The position numbers were made by a program, and so were the translations under genes. The notes below the pieces were generated by a model. The model saw only the letters and a list, made by a program, of their open reading frames with translations. It was not told the DNA's origin and searched no databases. Of a stretch of 64,000 nucleotides of DNA, positions 38,003-48,225 are shown one piece after another. Position 1 is the stretch's first letter; each line of letters starts with the position of its first letter. Source of the stretch: Archivesica marissinica (taxonomy: Eukaryota; Mollusca; Bivalvia; Venerida; Vesicomyidae). The DNA lies in NCBI GenBank assembly GCA_014843695.1, contig CM026397.1, positions 41,545,464-41,609,463 of the forward strand. The letters run 5' to 3'.

Positions 38003-38990
38003 ATGTTGGCTGATTAATGTAGGTTGGCTGATTAATGTAGGTTGGCTGATTAATGTAGGTTGGCTGATTAATGTAGGTTGGCTGATTAATGTAGGTTGGC
38101 TGATTAATGTAGGTTGGCTGATTAATGTAGGTTGGCTGATTAATGTAGGTTGGCTGCTTAATACAGATTGACTGCTTAATACAGGTTGGTAGCTTAATTA
38201 CATGTTGGCTGATTAATACAGGTTGGCTGCTTAATACCGGTTGACTGCTTAATGCAGATTGACAGCTTAATGCAGATTGACTGCTTAATGCAGATTGACT
38301 GCTTAATACAGATTGACTGCTTAATACAGATTGGCAGCTTAATGCAGATTGGCTGTTAAATACAGATTGACAGCTTAATGCAGATTGACAGCATAATACA
38401 GGTTGGCAGCTTAATTACATTTTGGCTGATTAATACAGGTTGGCTGCTTAATACAGACTGACTACTTAATACAGGTTGGCAGCTTAATACATGTTGGCTG
38501 ATTAATGTAGGTTGGCTGATTAATGTAGGTTGGCTGATTAATGTAGGTTGGCTGATTAATGTAGGTTGGCTGATTAATGTAGGTTGGCTGATTAATGTAG
38601 GTTGGCTGCTTAATACAGATTGACTGCTTAATACAGGTTGGTAGCTTAATTACATGTTGGCTGATTAATACAGGTTGGCTGCTTAATACCGGTTGACTGC
38701 TTAATGCAGATTGACAGCTTAATGCAGATTGACTGCTTAATGCAGATTGACTGCTTAATACAGATTGACTGCTTAATACAGATTGGCAGCTTAATGCAGA
38801 TTGGCTGTTAAATACAGATTGACAGCTTAATGCAGATTGACAGCATAATACAGGTTGGCAGCTTAATTACATTTTGGCTGATTAATACAGGTTGGCTGCT
38901 TAATACAGACTGACTACTTAATACAGGTTGGCAGCTTAATACATGTTGGCTGCTTAATACAGGTTGGCTGCTAAATGCAGATTGGCATGT
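38003..38990. repeat. 18-bp and mixed array next to Rab3 exon 2
   Basis: Tandem ggttggctgattaatgta (18 bp) units are followed by related ttgactgcttaatacaga-type units. The whole succession repeats once at about 452 bp (38157 and 38609). The words ggttggctgcttaata are the reverse complement of the ttaagcagccaacc core of the CAGTCAAACCTGT element family. The array ends about 38 bases before the exon 2 acceptor. Confidence 0.93.
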
Positions 38991-39027
38991 TAATGCTAAC
39001 ATACTGTACATATGTACTATATTGCAG

Positions 39028-39146
39028 GATACAGCGGGACAAGAGCGATATAGAACCATCACCACAGCCTATTACAGAGGAGCCATGGGATTTATACTAA
39101 TGTACGATGTAACTAACGAAGAATCTTTTAACGCTGTTCAAGATTG
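39028..39146 (+). CDS. Rab3: Rab3 GTPase, coding exon 2 (residues 76-115)
   Basis: This exon encodes residues 76 to the first two bases of Trp115. It begins with the G3/switch II motif [10 protein letters not shown], in which Gln80 is the catalytic glutamine position (Gln81 in mammalian Rab3A). It continues through [12 protein letters not shown], a RabF region, and ends in [11 protein letters not shown]. The acceptor attgcag ends at 39027. The donor is GTAAGA at 39147 and interrupts the Trp codon after its second base (phase 2). It joins in frame to exon 1 at the classical KLQIW/DTAGQ boundary. A minisatellite ends only about 40 bases upstream of the acceptor. Intron 1, between exons 1 and 2, is 25,773 bp and mostly tandem repeats. 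Confidence 0.97.
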
Positions 39147-39224
39147 GTAAGAAATTTTCTTTTGTTACCTTTAAACATTTCTTTCCCCACTGTGTGATTC
39201 AGATTTCTTTATTTCATATGTATA

Positions 39225-39353
39225 TAGTATGTCAATATGTACGTAGTATACGTATGTCAATACGTACGTAGTATATCAATACGTACGTAGTATGTCAATA
39301 CGTACGTAGTATATCAATACGTACGTAGTATATGTACGTCAATACGTACATAG
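39225..39353. repeat. 19-bp minisatellite, left segment
   Basis: Units of gtagtatatcaatacgtac. The array is displaced by two insertions and resumes at 40427-40504 and 41900-42412. Confidence 0.9.
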
Positions 39354-40426
39354 CAGTCTATGCGAAAGACCTCAAAAATTTACTGGACATTCGGTCTGGT
39401 AAACCTTGAACTTTTACCAGACCGAATGAAATTATACTGGCCCGAAAAAAATAATGTAATTCATCAGATATATACTGGTCTCGTCTTTTAGAAACACTTT
39501 ATATGCTTTATAATAACCTTAAGCCAGGATCAATAAGGATACAGATACGTGTACATAATAAACCATCACTTATTTATCTGCTACAATGTGGAGGTCCCAA
39601 GGACCAAATCTAATGATGAAATAACTTGTGCGTGTATGTAAATTTTGTAAGATTGTATTGAATTCTGCTTGATCATGTTTATGTGTACATATGCAATAAA
39701 ATATTATTAAACTAAGATACGGGTACTCTGGGGAAGTCTGGAAATGAACAGATTATTGTATATTATATTGTCTTTTACAAAGATTTCATTAAGAAAGTCA
39801 ATACAATCGGTTTTATATTCTTGGTTTATTTTGACAGAACATGTGCAATCAGTCATGTGAAAACTCAATCAACTTGTCTAAGTTGTCTTCCTCGCTCTGA
39901 TAGTCATTAGAGTAGTCACAGTCAAATGGAAGATCTATGTCACTGGCAACAAGTCGTTCACTTCCTGAACGTCAGTGTCCTGAATATCGGATAGGTCTAA
40001 GCAAATTTCATCTTCACTGTTGATTTGATGTCTTTGGAAGCTGTTGATGCTGCATGGTTAGGTTGGAGCTTCTACGGTAATCTCAGCATCTGCAATAGAT
40101 GAAAGGAAAATGAGAGCAGCCTTTTGGTTCAAATAGGATTGACCAATGTCAAGACCCTTGGCCTGGTCAATATGACATAACCACGTATAATCACTAAGAG
40201 TAAGGGCCTATTGTTCTTGGCAACAGCATGTACATTACGGAAAAGAAATGCCAATCTATGCTGTTCTGCAGCCTTTAGTTGGTTAAGGGCCTTTCATGCA
40301 CTTGACTGCATCATTGCCTCTGAGCTCTGTGCATTTACCTCAGATTTCTCTTTAGCTAGTCTATGCTACAATTGTTGACAACTTTTTATTTGAGCAACCT
40401 GTAATAAATTTGTTTTGCCCATGCAG
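39354..40426 (-). mobile_element. 5'-truncated second copy of the hAT-like element
   Basis: Begins cagtctatgcgaaagacc, the same terminus as 25816, and is nearly identical to that element for about 1.07 kb. The indels are small, such as loss of a 15-bp stretch (tgtccaacccatttg) and single bases. It stops at atgcag|acgtag inside the zinc-finger region, so the 5' part of its gene and the other terminal repeat are missing. The high identity implies recent copying. Confidence 0.85.
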
Positions 40427-40504
40427 ACGTAGTATGTCAATACATAGTATGTCAATACATAGTATGTCAATACGTACGTAGTATACGTATGTCAATACGT
40501 ACAT
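40427..40504. repeat. 19-bp minisatellite, middle segment
   Basis: acgtagtatgtcaatacata-type units between two transposon insertions. The last eight bases are the left target duplication acgtacat. Confidence 0.88.
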
Positions 40505-41899
40505 CAGGGCGTTCATTTGACCCGAGCTCCCGGGTTTTGACGCACGAAAATTGATAAAGACGCTTTTTGACTCTTGGTGAAAATGCCCTGAGAGTCAACT
40601 TTGACCAGGGGCGTTGATCGGTCATGCGTCATCAAATATTTTCTCAGCGGAGTAATTATCAAAATATGTCTGTCTACGAGGTCGAAGACCGTAATCGTTC
40701 ATATATAAAACGCAGTTATTTTCATCAAAAGTCTGCTGCATTTCGTTATGAACACGATCGTGATTTACGAGGGACTCACAATCGGACAAAATGGCGTCTA
40801 GGCAAACTTTACGTAAAATCTTTATCTCAACCAGCCGATCAGAATATAGTATCAACCACGCATAAAGCGCCTTCATCACTTGCGCCGCCCAGGGTTAGGT
40901 TCAAAACGCGTGGTTGATGTCATTATTCAGTTGTGTGGTTGAGAAAAACGGCTTACCCAAACTTTAGTATCAAAGGGAAATAAATCTTTAATAACGTTTC
41001 TCTAATACCTGTACGGCTCGGTATTTTTCCGGTAAAAATTAGTTTTTATCAAAAGACAATTATTATTGATTGTCACAATAAACACCTTTAGCAAGTTTTA
41101 CAAACAACCAATTACCGTTTGTGTTGTTTGCCATCATATGTGCTGCTAATCATGAGAACTGAGAAGTTTAAGTGTTGACATTATGTGTATTGTCAATGTA
41201 CAATCGGCATAGATAAAACGGTGTTTTTGTAACACGTGTATTGTCAATAATAAGTTGTCTGCTATTTGAGAAGCTTATAGTGGGCCACTGATATAGAAAT
41301 TGTACGCCGGAATCTTTTGATGATGACTTTTGCTATTGTTTGTTACAGATTTCTGGGGTATTCATTACCCATTAATCATTTCATTGTTTCTACATTATTC
41401 CTTCATTTTCTGGAGAATATTCCTAAATCATTCTTAGTTATATTTTCAATCAGATCGGAGATAAAAAATTAGAGTATCAGTTTTAGAAATTAAATCTTAA
41501 ATATGGTTCAGAAAAGCCTTAGTCACTTCGGAATTGGCACACCCAGCAAACGTAAGCTGAGTGATAGTGTTAGTGAACCTGGGACACCTAAACGCCATAA
41601 AGTAGACTGTGACACTCGTAAGTCTAAAGTGAAAAGAAAATTCAGGTCTGAGTGGCTTAATGAATTTGAGTGGGTGGAAATGAAACAAACTGATGATCAG
41701 ATTCTGTTGTATTGTACTTGGTGTAGAGATGCTAAAAAGAAAAATCCCTTCGCTAACAGTGGTAGCACGAACCTACAAAAATTACATGTACGTAAAGTAC
41801 CAACATGCATATATTTGACTCTTGAAAATTCCAGCTTGACTCTTGAAAATTCCTGTTTGACTCTTGAGATTTTGACCTCAAGGGTCATTGTACGCCCTG
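40505..41899 (+). mobile_element. hAT-type non-autonomous transposon with 8-bp target duplication
   Basis: Left terminus CAGGGCGTTCATTTGACCC. The right terminus read on the minus strand is CAGGGCGTACAATGACCC. Both sides carry acgtacat (40497-40504 and 41900-41907). CAGGG termini and 8-bp duplications are hAT hallmarks. The element is 1395 bp and contains a foldback segment (40815-40960) and a zinc-finger frame, but no room for a full transposase. The 19-bp host array is rich in similar words, so the duplication alone is not proof. Confidence 0.85.
40815..40960. repeat. Foldback segment shared with 27230-27365
   Basis: tctcaaccagccgatcagaa and tatcaaccacgcataaagcg pair with aacgcgtggttgatgtcatt and gtggttgagaaaa. 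This is the reverse complement of the 27230 copy, about 540 bases upstream of the zinc-finger frame. Confidence 0.75.
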
Positions 41900-41928
41900 A
41901 CGTACATAGTATATCAATACGTACGTAG
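41503..41928 (+). CDS. Zinc-finger N-terminal fragment in hAT-type element
   Basis: A 141-codon frame beginning MVQKSLSHFGIGTPSKRK. A basic, serine-rich stretch is followed by KRKFRSEWLNEFEWVEM and LLYCTWCRDAKKKNPFANSG, then STNLQKLH. This is a TTF/BED-like finger with Cys-x2-Cys and a terminal His. The similarity runs to about residue 98, after which the frame reads out through the element's inverted repeat (three ctcttgaaaattcc units) and into flanking array. It therefore looks 3'-truncated. It resembles the product at 26826-27152 in layout. There is no catalytic domain, and translation is unproven. Confidence 0.5.
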   Translation: MVQKSLSHFGIGTPSKRKLSDSVSEPGTPKRHKVDCDTRKSKVKRKFRSEWLNEFEWVEMKQTDDQILLYCTWCRDAKKKNPFANSGSTNLQKLHVRKVPTCIYLTLENSSLTLENSCLTLEILTSRVIVRPDVHSISIRT

Positions 41929-42412
41929 TATATCAATACGTACATAGTATGTCAATATGTACGTAGTATATCAATACGTACGTAGTATATCAATACGTAC
42001 GTAGTACATCAATACGTACGTAGTACATCAATACGTACGTAGTACATCAATACGTACGTAGTACATCAATACGTACGTAGTACATCAATACGTACGTAGT
42101 ACATCAATACGTACGTAGTACATCAATACGTACGTAGTACATCAATACGTACGTAGTACATCAATACGTACGTAGTACATCAATACGTACGTAGTACATC
42201 AATACGTACGTAGTACATCAATACGTACGTAGTACATCAATACGTACGTAGTACATCAATACGTACGTAGTACATCAATACGTACGTAGTATATCAATAC
42301 GTACGTAGTACATCAATACGTACGTAGTATATCAATACATACGTAGTATATCAATACGTACGTAGTATATCAATACGTACGTAGTATATCAATACATAGT
42401 ATGTCAATAAGA
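41900..42412. repeat. 19-bp minisatellite, right segment
   Basis: About 27 units of gtagtacatcaatacgtac, nearly uniform between 42000 and 42290. Confidence 0.96.
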
Positions 42413-42555
42413 CGAATAAAACATTTACAATATTATCACATATAGATAGATTTTATTGAACAAAAGGTCATACACCCATGAGTCCACGGTACATGTATAC
42501 ATTTATACATACAACAGTTGTTTAATAATAAACAATTACATTAATAGTTGTTGAT

Positions 42556-43263
42556 CATTATAAATACATCTCATGTATCTGTCTGTCAATGGTGGTTTAT
42601 AAATACATCTCATGTATCTGTATGTCAATGGTGGTTTATAAATACATCTCATGTATCTGTATGTCAATGGTGGTTTATAAATACATCTCATGTATCTGTA
42701 TGTCAATGGTGGTTTATAAATACATCTCATGTATCTGTATGTCAATGGTGGTTTATAAATACATCTCATGTATCTGTACGTCAATGGTGGTTTATAAATA
42801 CATCTCATGTATCTGTATGTCAATGGTGGTTTATAAATACATCTCATGTATCTGTATGTCAATGGTGGTTTATAAATACATCTCATGTATCTGTATGTCA
42901 ATGGTGGTTTATAAATACATCTCATGTATCTGTATGCAATGGTGGTTTATAAATACATCTCATGTATCTGTACGTCAATGGTGGTTTATAAATACATCTC
43001 ATGTATCTGTATGTCAATGGTGGTTTATAAATACATCTCATGTATCTGTATGTCAATGGTGGTTTATAAATACATCTCATTTATCTGTATGTCAATGGTG
43101 GTTTATAAATACATCTCATGTATCTGTATGTCAATGGTGGTTTATAAATACATCTCATGTATCTGTATGCAATGGTGGTTTATAAATACATCTCATGTAT
43201 CTGTATGTCACTGGTGGTTTATAAATACATCTCATGTATCTGTATGTCTATGGTGGTTTATAG
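42556..43263. repeat. 39-bp minisatellite, about 18 copies
   Basis: Unit contains tttataaatacatctcatgt then atctgtatgtcaatggtgg. A few units lack a base (atgcaatgg). The period is divisible by three, so several frames stay open, but nothing suggests coding. Confidence 0.97.
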
Positions 43264-44482
43264 TATCACGCTTAATCAGCATCAAAGGAAATGCATGTAC
43301 AAATTCTTACAACATCTTCAACTCTGCAGTATTCCAAATTGCGATAAACATGAAGCTCATCAAGGTTTTAACAATGTTTGAACAGTTCAGGAATTCATAG
43401 TATTACATGAAAATCATTACGAGGAGAAAAAGATATATTTAGCTACATGTGTGTTAGCTAACCATTACAAGTCGGGGAAACAATAATTGTTGGATGATGT
43501 TTCGTATTATATTTATTTTTGTCATCAAGCACATGTTCCTGCAGCTCTCTAGAGACGTCTTCAGTTGAGATGATTCTAATGCTCTGCCTGAACATAATTT
43601 TTTATGAGAAATGATACTAATATTCAGAAAGTACAGAAGACAATATTTTTTCCCAGCATGTAAATGGTTAAAGAAGCTCGTTGTGAGATGCAAAATGAAC
43701 AAAAACTAAATAAATTGTTCTCTCTTAAGATGATCCCGATTTGGAACCAGTAGTTATAATGGACGAAAACAACTTCATTGACTTTAGAGATGTTTACAGA
43801 TCCTGAAAAGTATTAGATATCAGGACAAAATAACAAATTGTTAATAAATAGCCGTATATTTATAACATGAAATTACAGCTATTAGGGATGATGATGATGA
43901 TATGATGGTGATGATGATGATGATGATGAACGTGGATTATTCCCTCAGGTGATGAAACAGCTCGGCTGATGTAAGCCTGGTGAAGTTTGGGAGGATTTAA
44001 TGATTGCACTTCAAGGATCTCTATCTTTGCTCTGGACTTATATTCATTCCATTGTCTGAATTGTTGTGTAATTCATTATCGGAGTAATTGTAAAACCTAA
44101 GCTGCTATATAAATTTATCATGAAAATCAGGCACAGCATTATTACCATGTTGTATTATCTTGCGATTGATTCTTCCCACTGTTTTCATGTTGTTGAGAGC
44201 ATTCCTTTTGTGCTTAACTCTTTCCACCATAATATTATGCTGAGGGGAGTTATCATGCTATGCTAAATGTTGGTCCTCACCTGTGCTACTGAAGTGGCAG
44301 GTATTTGGTTGGAATAATTTATAAGATGAATTGGGGTTGGAGTTTTAGAAAATGTCTTCCATCAGCGCCCAAAACAATCAATTTCTTCGTTGTTCTGAAG
44401 CAAAATCCTTTTTCTTCACATAATTTATAATTCTAATAATTTCAGGCTAATTGAAATCATCTCCACAAAACCTGCTTCGCCA
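43264..44482. other. Intron 2 unique sequence, short GATGAT microsatellite
   Basis: No exon or element is recognised. A (gatgat)n run lies at about 43888-43930. Confidence 0.55.
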
Positions 44483-44654
44483 TTAACCCGTAACCTGCCG
44501 AATAATTTGGACGGAATGTACAAACAATATAGATCCAGATCAGCCGAGGCGTAACGTCGCATCTGATCAATTTCTATGTTGTTTGCTGAATCATATTCAG
44601 ACAAGTGATTTTCGCTCCACAATCCGAAGAGAAAATAGCATAGAGCCTGATCAC
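44483..44654. mobile_element. TTAA-type MITE, family 2, truncated by SINE
   Basis: Left terminus ttaacccgtaacctgccgaa then taatttggacggaatg. Family 2 words follow to gcatagagcctgatcac, where SINE family A begins. The right terminus is absent. Confidence 0.75.
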
Positions 44655-44936
44655 ACAGATCTGTAGTCCAGTGGTTAACACGTTGGACTGGTAATCCAGA
44701 TATCGCAGGTTCGATGCCCCGTCTGACCATAATAAAAATAAAATTAAGTCTTTCAGATGTGACTTTAAACTGAGGTCTCGTGTCGGTGCTTTATACAGTG
44801 CATGTAAAAGAACCAGAGGAGATTCTGGAATGGTCTATGTCTGTATCATTGCACTCCAAAAATCTAAAATGATCTCTTGAGAGTGCGTCGCTCATATGGG
44901 CAATCAGTAGCAACGATAAATAAAAGTAAAAACACA
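44655..44936 (+). mobile_element. tRNA-derived SINE (family A), + strand
   Basis: Head tagtccagtggttaacacg, B box ggttcgatgcccc, body aactgaggtctcgtgtcggt and tgcatgtaaaagaaccagag, and end near cgataaataaaag. Confidence 0.88.
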
Positions 44937-45649
44937 AATTGACCTCTCTTACAATGATATATCTCTCTTGTGGTGTATTTAAATTTCCATTTGTCTTGTT
45001 AAATAGGTTTCATTTTAGAAGCAGATGGACACCATGTAACTTACACAATATAATTTAACATTCACATTTAAAGGTACTTTACTGCACTTTACTGAACGAT
45101 TGAAGAGACTATCCTTTCACTAACAGGGTGTTGTATGACAACAATTTTATCTTGTTAATAAGACTTTATATAAAGAATTACAACACGTTGGAAAACTTGG
45201 ATGCCATGTAGCACTCTCCTTTGCCCAGTATTGAATTTCTACACTAATGGTACAAACATCCATGCAACACATACAAACATCCATGCAACACGCTCCTCAC
45301 ATGCATACATTCACAAACCTATTATGGAATAAGAAAACAGTAAGATGAAATTCTTGTTTATTCTAAAAATGGCTATAAAATAATAATCTCTTGGTCACTG
45401 AGGGCAGAACTGACAGATAATCAATATAACATGCCTGCTAAGACTATAATTGTGGAGATATTGTCGAAATCATGGCTCTCTAGGCTATTCCTATTTGTAC
45501 TTGACGTCATATCCAACCAGATATGCAGATATAGTAATAGTTAATTATTATAGCCTGTCAAATGTTACGGGTGTGGAGAAAGAATGACTGACCTGTAGTG
45601 AATGCATTCCAATGTGGATATCTCCCACATTTAGTTCTAGAGGGCCTCC
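44937..45649. other. Intron 2 unique sequence, nothing recognised
   Basis: A short direct repeat, acaaacatccatgcaacac, occurs twice near 45250-45292. Otherwise nothing is identified. Confidence 0.5.
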
Positions 45650-45912
45650 CTCCGTGGCCGAGTGGTTACAGTAGTTTACTTCAAATCACTTGCCCATCAT
45701 CATTGTGTGTAACGTTCGAATCCCACTAAGGAAGTCGAATTCTGTCAAGTGTGGAAGCTATTCAACTGGCTTGCAGAAGGTCCGTGGTTCTACACGGGTG
45801 CCCGTCCTTTCATGAAGCACTGCTCGGTGGGCACCCAGGTTCTTCCTCCACCAATACTAGCTGGAGATTCGCTATATGACCTACCCAGTAAGTTGTTGGT
45901 GCGACTTCAAAT
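45650..45912 (+). mobile_element. tRNA-derived SINE (family C), best copy
   Basis: Head ctccgtggccgagtggttac, B box gttcgaatccc, then aactggcttgcagaaggtcc, gtggttctacacgggtgccc, cacccaggttcttcctccac and the end aagttgttggtgcgacttca. A minisatellite begins at its 3' end with no spacer. Confidence 0.85.
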
Positions 45913-47945
45913 CAGTTGTTATCCCCGGCCTGAATGTCTCTCTCAGCAGATCAGTTGTTATCACCGGCCTGAAATGTCTTTCTCAGATCAGTTGTTATCC
46001 CCAACCTGAATGTCTTTCTCAGATCAGTTGTTATCCCCGGCCTGAATGTCTCTCTCAGCAGATCAGTTGTTATCACCGGCCTGAAATGTCTTTCTCAGAT
46101 CTGTTGTTATCCCCAACCTGACTGTCTTTCTCAGATCAGTTGCTATCCCCAGCCTGAATGTCTCTCTCAGCTGATCTGTTGTTATCCCCAACCTGAATGT
46201 CTTTCTCAGATCAGTTGCTATCCCCAACCTGAATGTCTTTCTCAGATCAGTTGCTATCCCCAGCCTGAATGTCTCTCAGCAGATCAGTTGCTATCCCCAG
46301 CCTGAATGTCTTTCTCAGATCAGTTGCTATCCCCAGCCTGAATGTCTCTCAGCAGATCAGTTGCTATCCCCAGCCTGAATGTCTCTCTCAGCAGATCAGT
46401 TGTTATCCCCAGCCTGAATGTCTCTCTGCAGATCTGTTGTTATCACCGGCCTGAATGTCTCTCAGCAGATCAGTTGTTATCACCGGCCTGAATGTCTCTC
46501 AGCAGATCAGTTGTTATCACCGGCCTGAATGTCTCTCAGCAGATCAGTTGTTATCACCGGCCTGAATATCTCTCTCAGCAGATCAGTTGTTATCCCCGGC
46601 CTGAATGTCTCTCTCAGCAGATCAGTTGTTATCCCCAGCCTGAATGTCTCTCTCAGCAGATCAGTTGTTATCCCCAGCCTGAATGTCTCTCAGCAGGTCT
46701 GTTGTTATCCCAGCCTGAATGTCTCTCTCAGCAGATCAGTTGTTATCCCCAGCCTGAATGTCTCTCAGCAGGTCTGTTGTTATCCCAGCCTGAATGTCTC
46801 TCTGCAGATCTGTTGTTATCACCGGCCTGAATGTCCCCCTCAGCAGATCAGTTGTTATCACCAGCCTGAAATGTCTTTCTCAGATCAGTTGTTATCACCA
46901 GCCTGAATGTCTCTCTCAGCAGGTCTGTTGTTATCTCCAGCCTGAATGTCTCTCTGCAGAGCAGGTGCTATCCCCGGCCTGAATGTCTCTCTCAGCGGAT
47001 CAGGTGCTATCCCCAGCCTGAATGTCTCAGAGTAGATCAGTTGTTATCCCCGGCCTGAATGTCTCTCTCAGCAGATCAGTTGTTATCACCAGCCTGAATG
47101 TCTCTCTCAACAGATCTGTTGTTATCCCAGCCTGAATGTCTTTCTCAGATCAGTTGTTATCCCCAGCCTGAATGTCTCTCAGCAGATCAGTTGTTATCCC
47201 CGGCCTGAATGTCTCTCTCAGCAGATCTGTTGTTATCCCCAGCCTGAATGTCTCTCTCAGCAGATCAGTTGTTATCCCCAGCCTGAATGTCTCTCTCAGC
47301 AGATCAGTTGTTATCCCCAGCCTGAATGTCTCTCTCAGCAGATTAGTTGTTATCCCCTGTCAGAACGACTCTCAGCTGATCAGTTGTTATCCCAGCCTGA
47401 ATGTTTCTCTCAGCAGATCAGTTGTTATCCCTATCCCCAACCTGAATGTCTCTCTCAGCAGATCAGTTGTTATCCCCAGCCTGAATGTCTCTCTCAGCAG
47501 ATCAGTTGTTATCCCAGCCTGAATGTCTCTCTCAGCAGATCAGTTGTTATCCCCAGCCTGAATGTCTCTCTCAGCAGATTAGTTGTTATCCCCTGTCAGA
47601 ACGACTCTCAGCTGATCAGTTGTTATCCCAGCCTGAATGTTTCTCTCAGCAGATCAGTTGTTATCCCTATCCCCAACCTGAATGTCTCTCTCAGCAGATC
47701 AGTTGTTATCCCCAGCCTGAATGTCTCTCTCAGCAGATCAGTTGTTATCCCAGCATGAATGTCTCTCTCAGCTGATCAGTTGTTATCCCAGCATGAATGT
47801 ATCTCTCAGCAGATCAGATGTTATCCCAGCCTGAATGTCTCTCTCAGCTGATCAGTTGTTATCCCAGCCTGAATGTCTCTCTCAGCAGATCAGTTATTCT
47901 CTCTGCCTGAAGTTCTCAGAGTAGATCAGTTGTTATCCCTTGTCA
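45906..47945. repeat. 36/39-bp minisatellite, about 53 copies
   Basis: Unit contains gatcagttgttatccccagc then ctgaatgtctctctcagca. Variants include lost agc and ccggcc. A block with gattagttgttatcccctgt and the Pro-poor ctatccccaacctg occurs twice, about 236 bp apart (47341 and 47577). It begins in the SINE end word gacttcaaatcag. Confidence 0.96.
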
Positions 47946-48225
47946 GAAATGTAGTATCTATTCAGTACATTTTCATCCATGTGTTACTACTATTAATGTA
48001 TGTTGCATCCATGGAACCCGATCTAACAAATCGTCTGTACCGTGGAGAGTTGGTACAATGTAACCTGACTTCTAGATGTTTCAATCGATTTTCATAATTA
48101 GCTGCATCAGCTTTCCTCAGCAGAGACAATATGTTGTATCTTGTGGAATAGGTCTTCCTTAATTATCTGCAGTTTTTTTTATGTCATACAAGACTTCCTT
48201 CTATTTTATAAATATGACATTCCAG
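47946..48225. other. Intron 2 unique spacer, nothing recognised
   Basis: Short unique region between two arrays. Confidence 0.5.

Noticed and set aside
44655..44730. tRNA gene (A and B boxes visible)
   Set aside because: The cloverleaf is degenerate and the sequence continues into a repeated body shared by three copies, so it is a SINE head. The same reasoning applies to the other tRNA-like segments.
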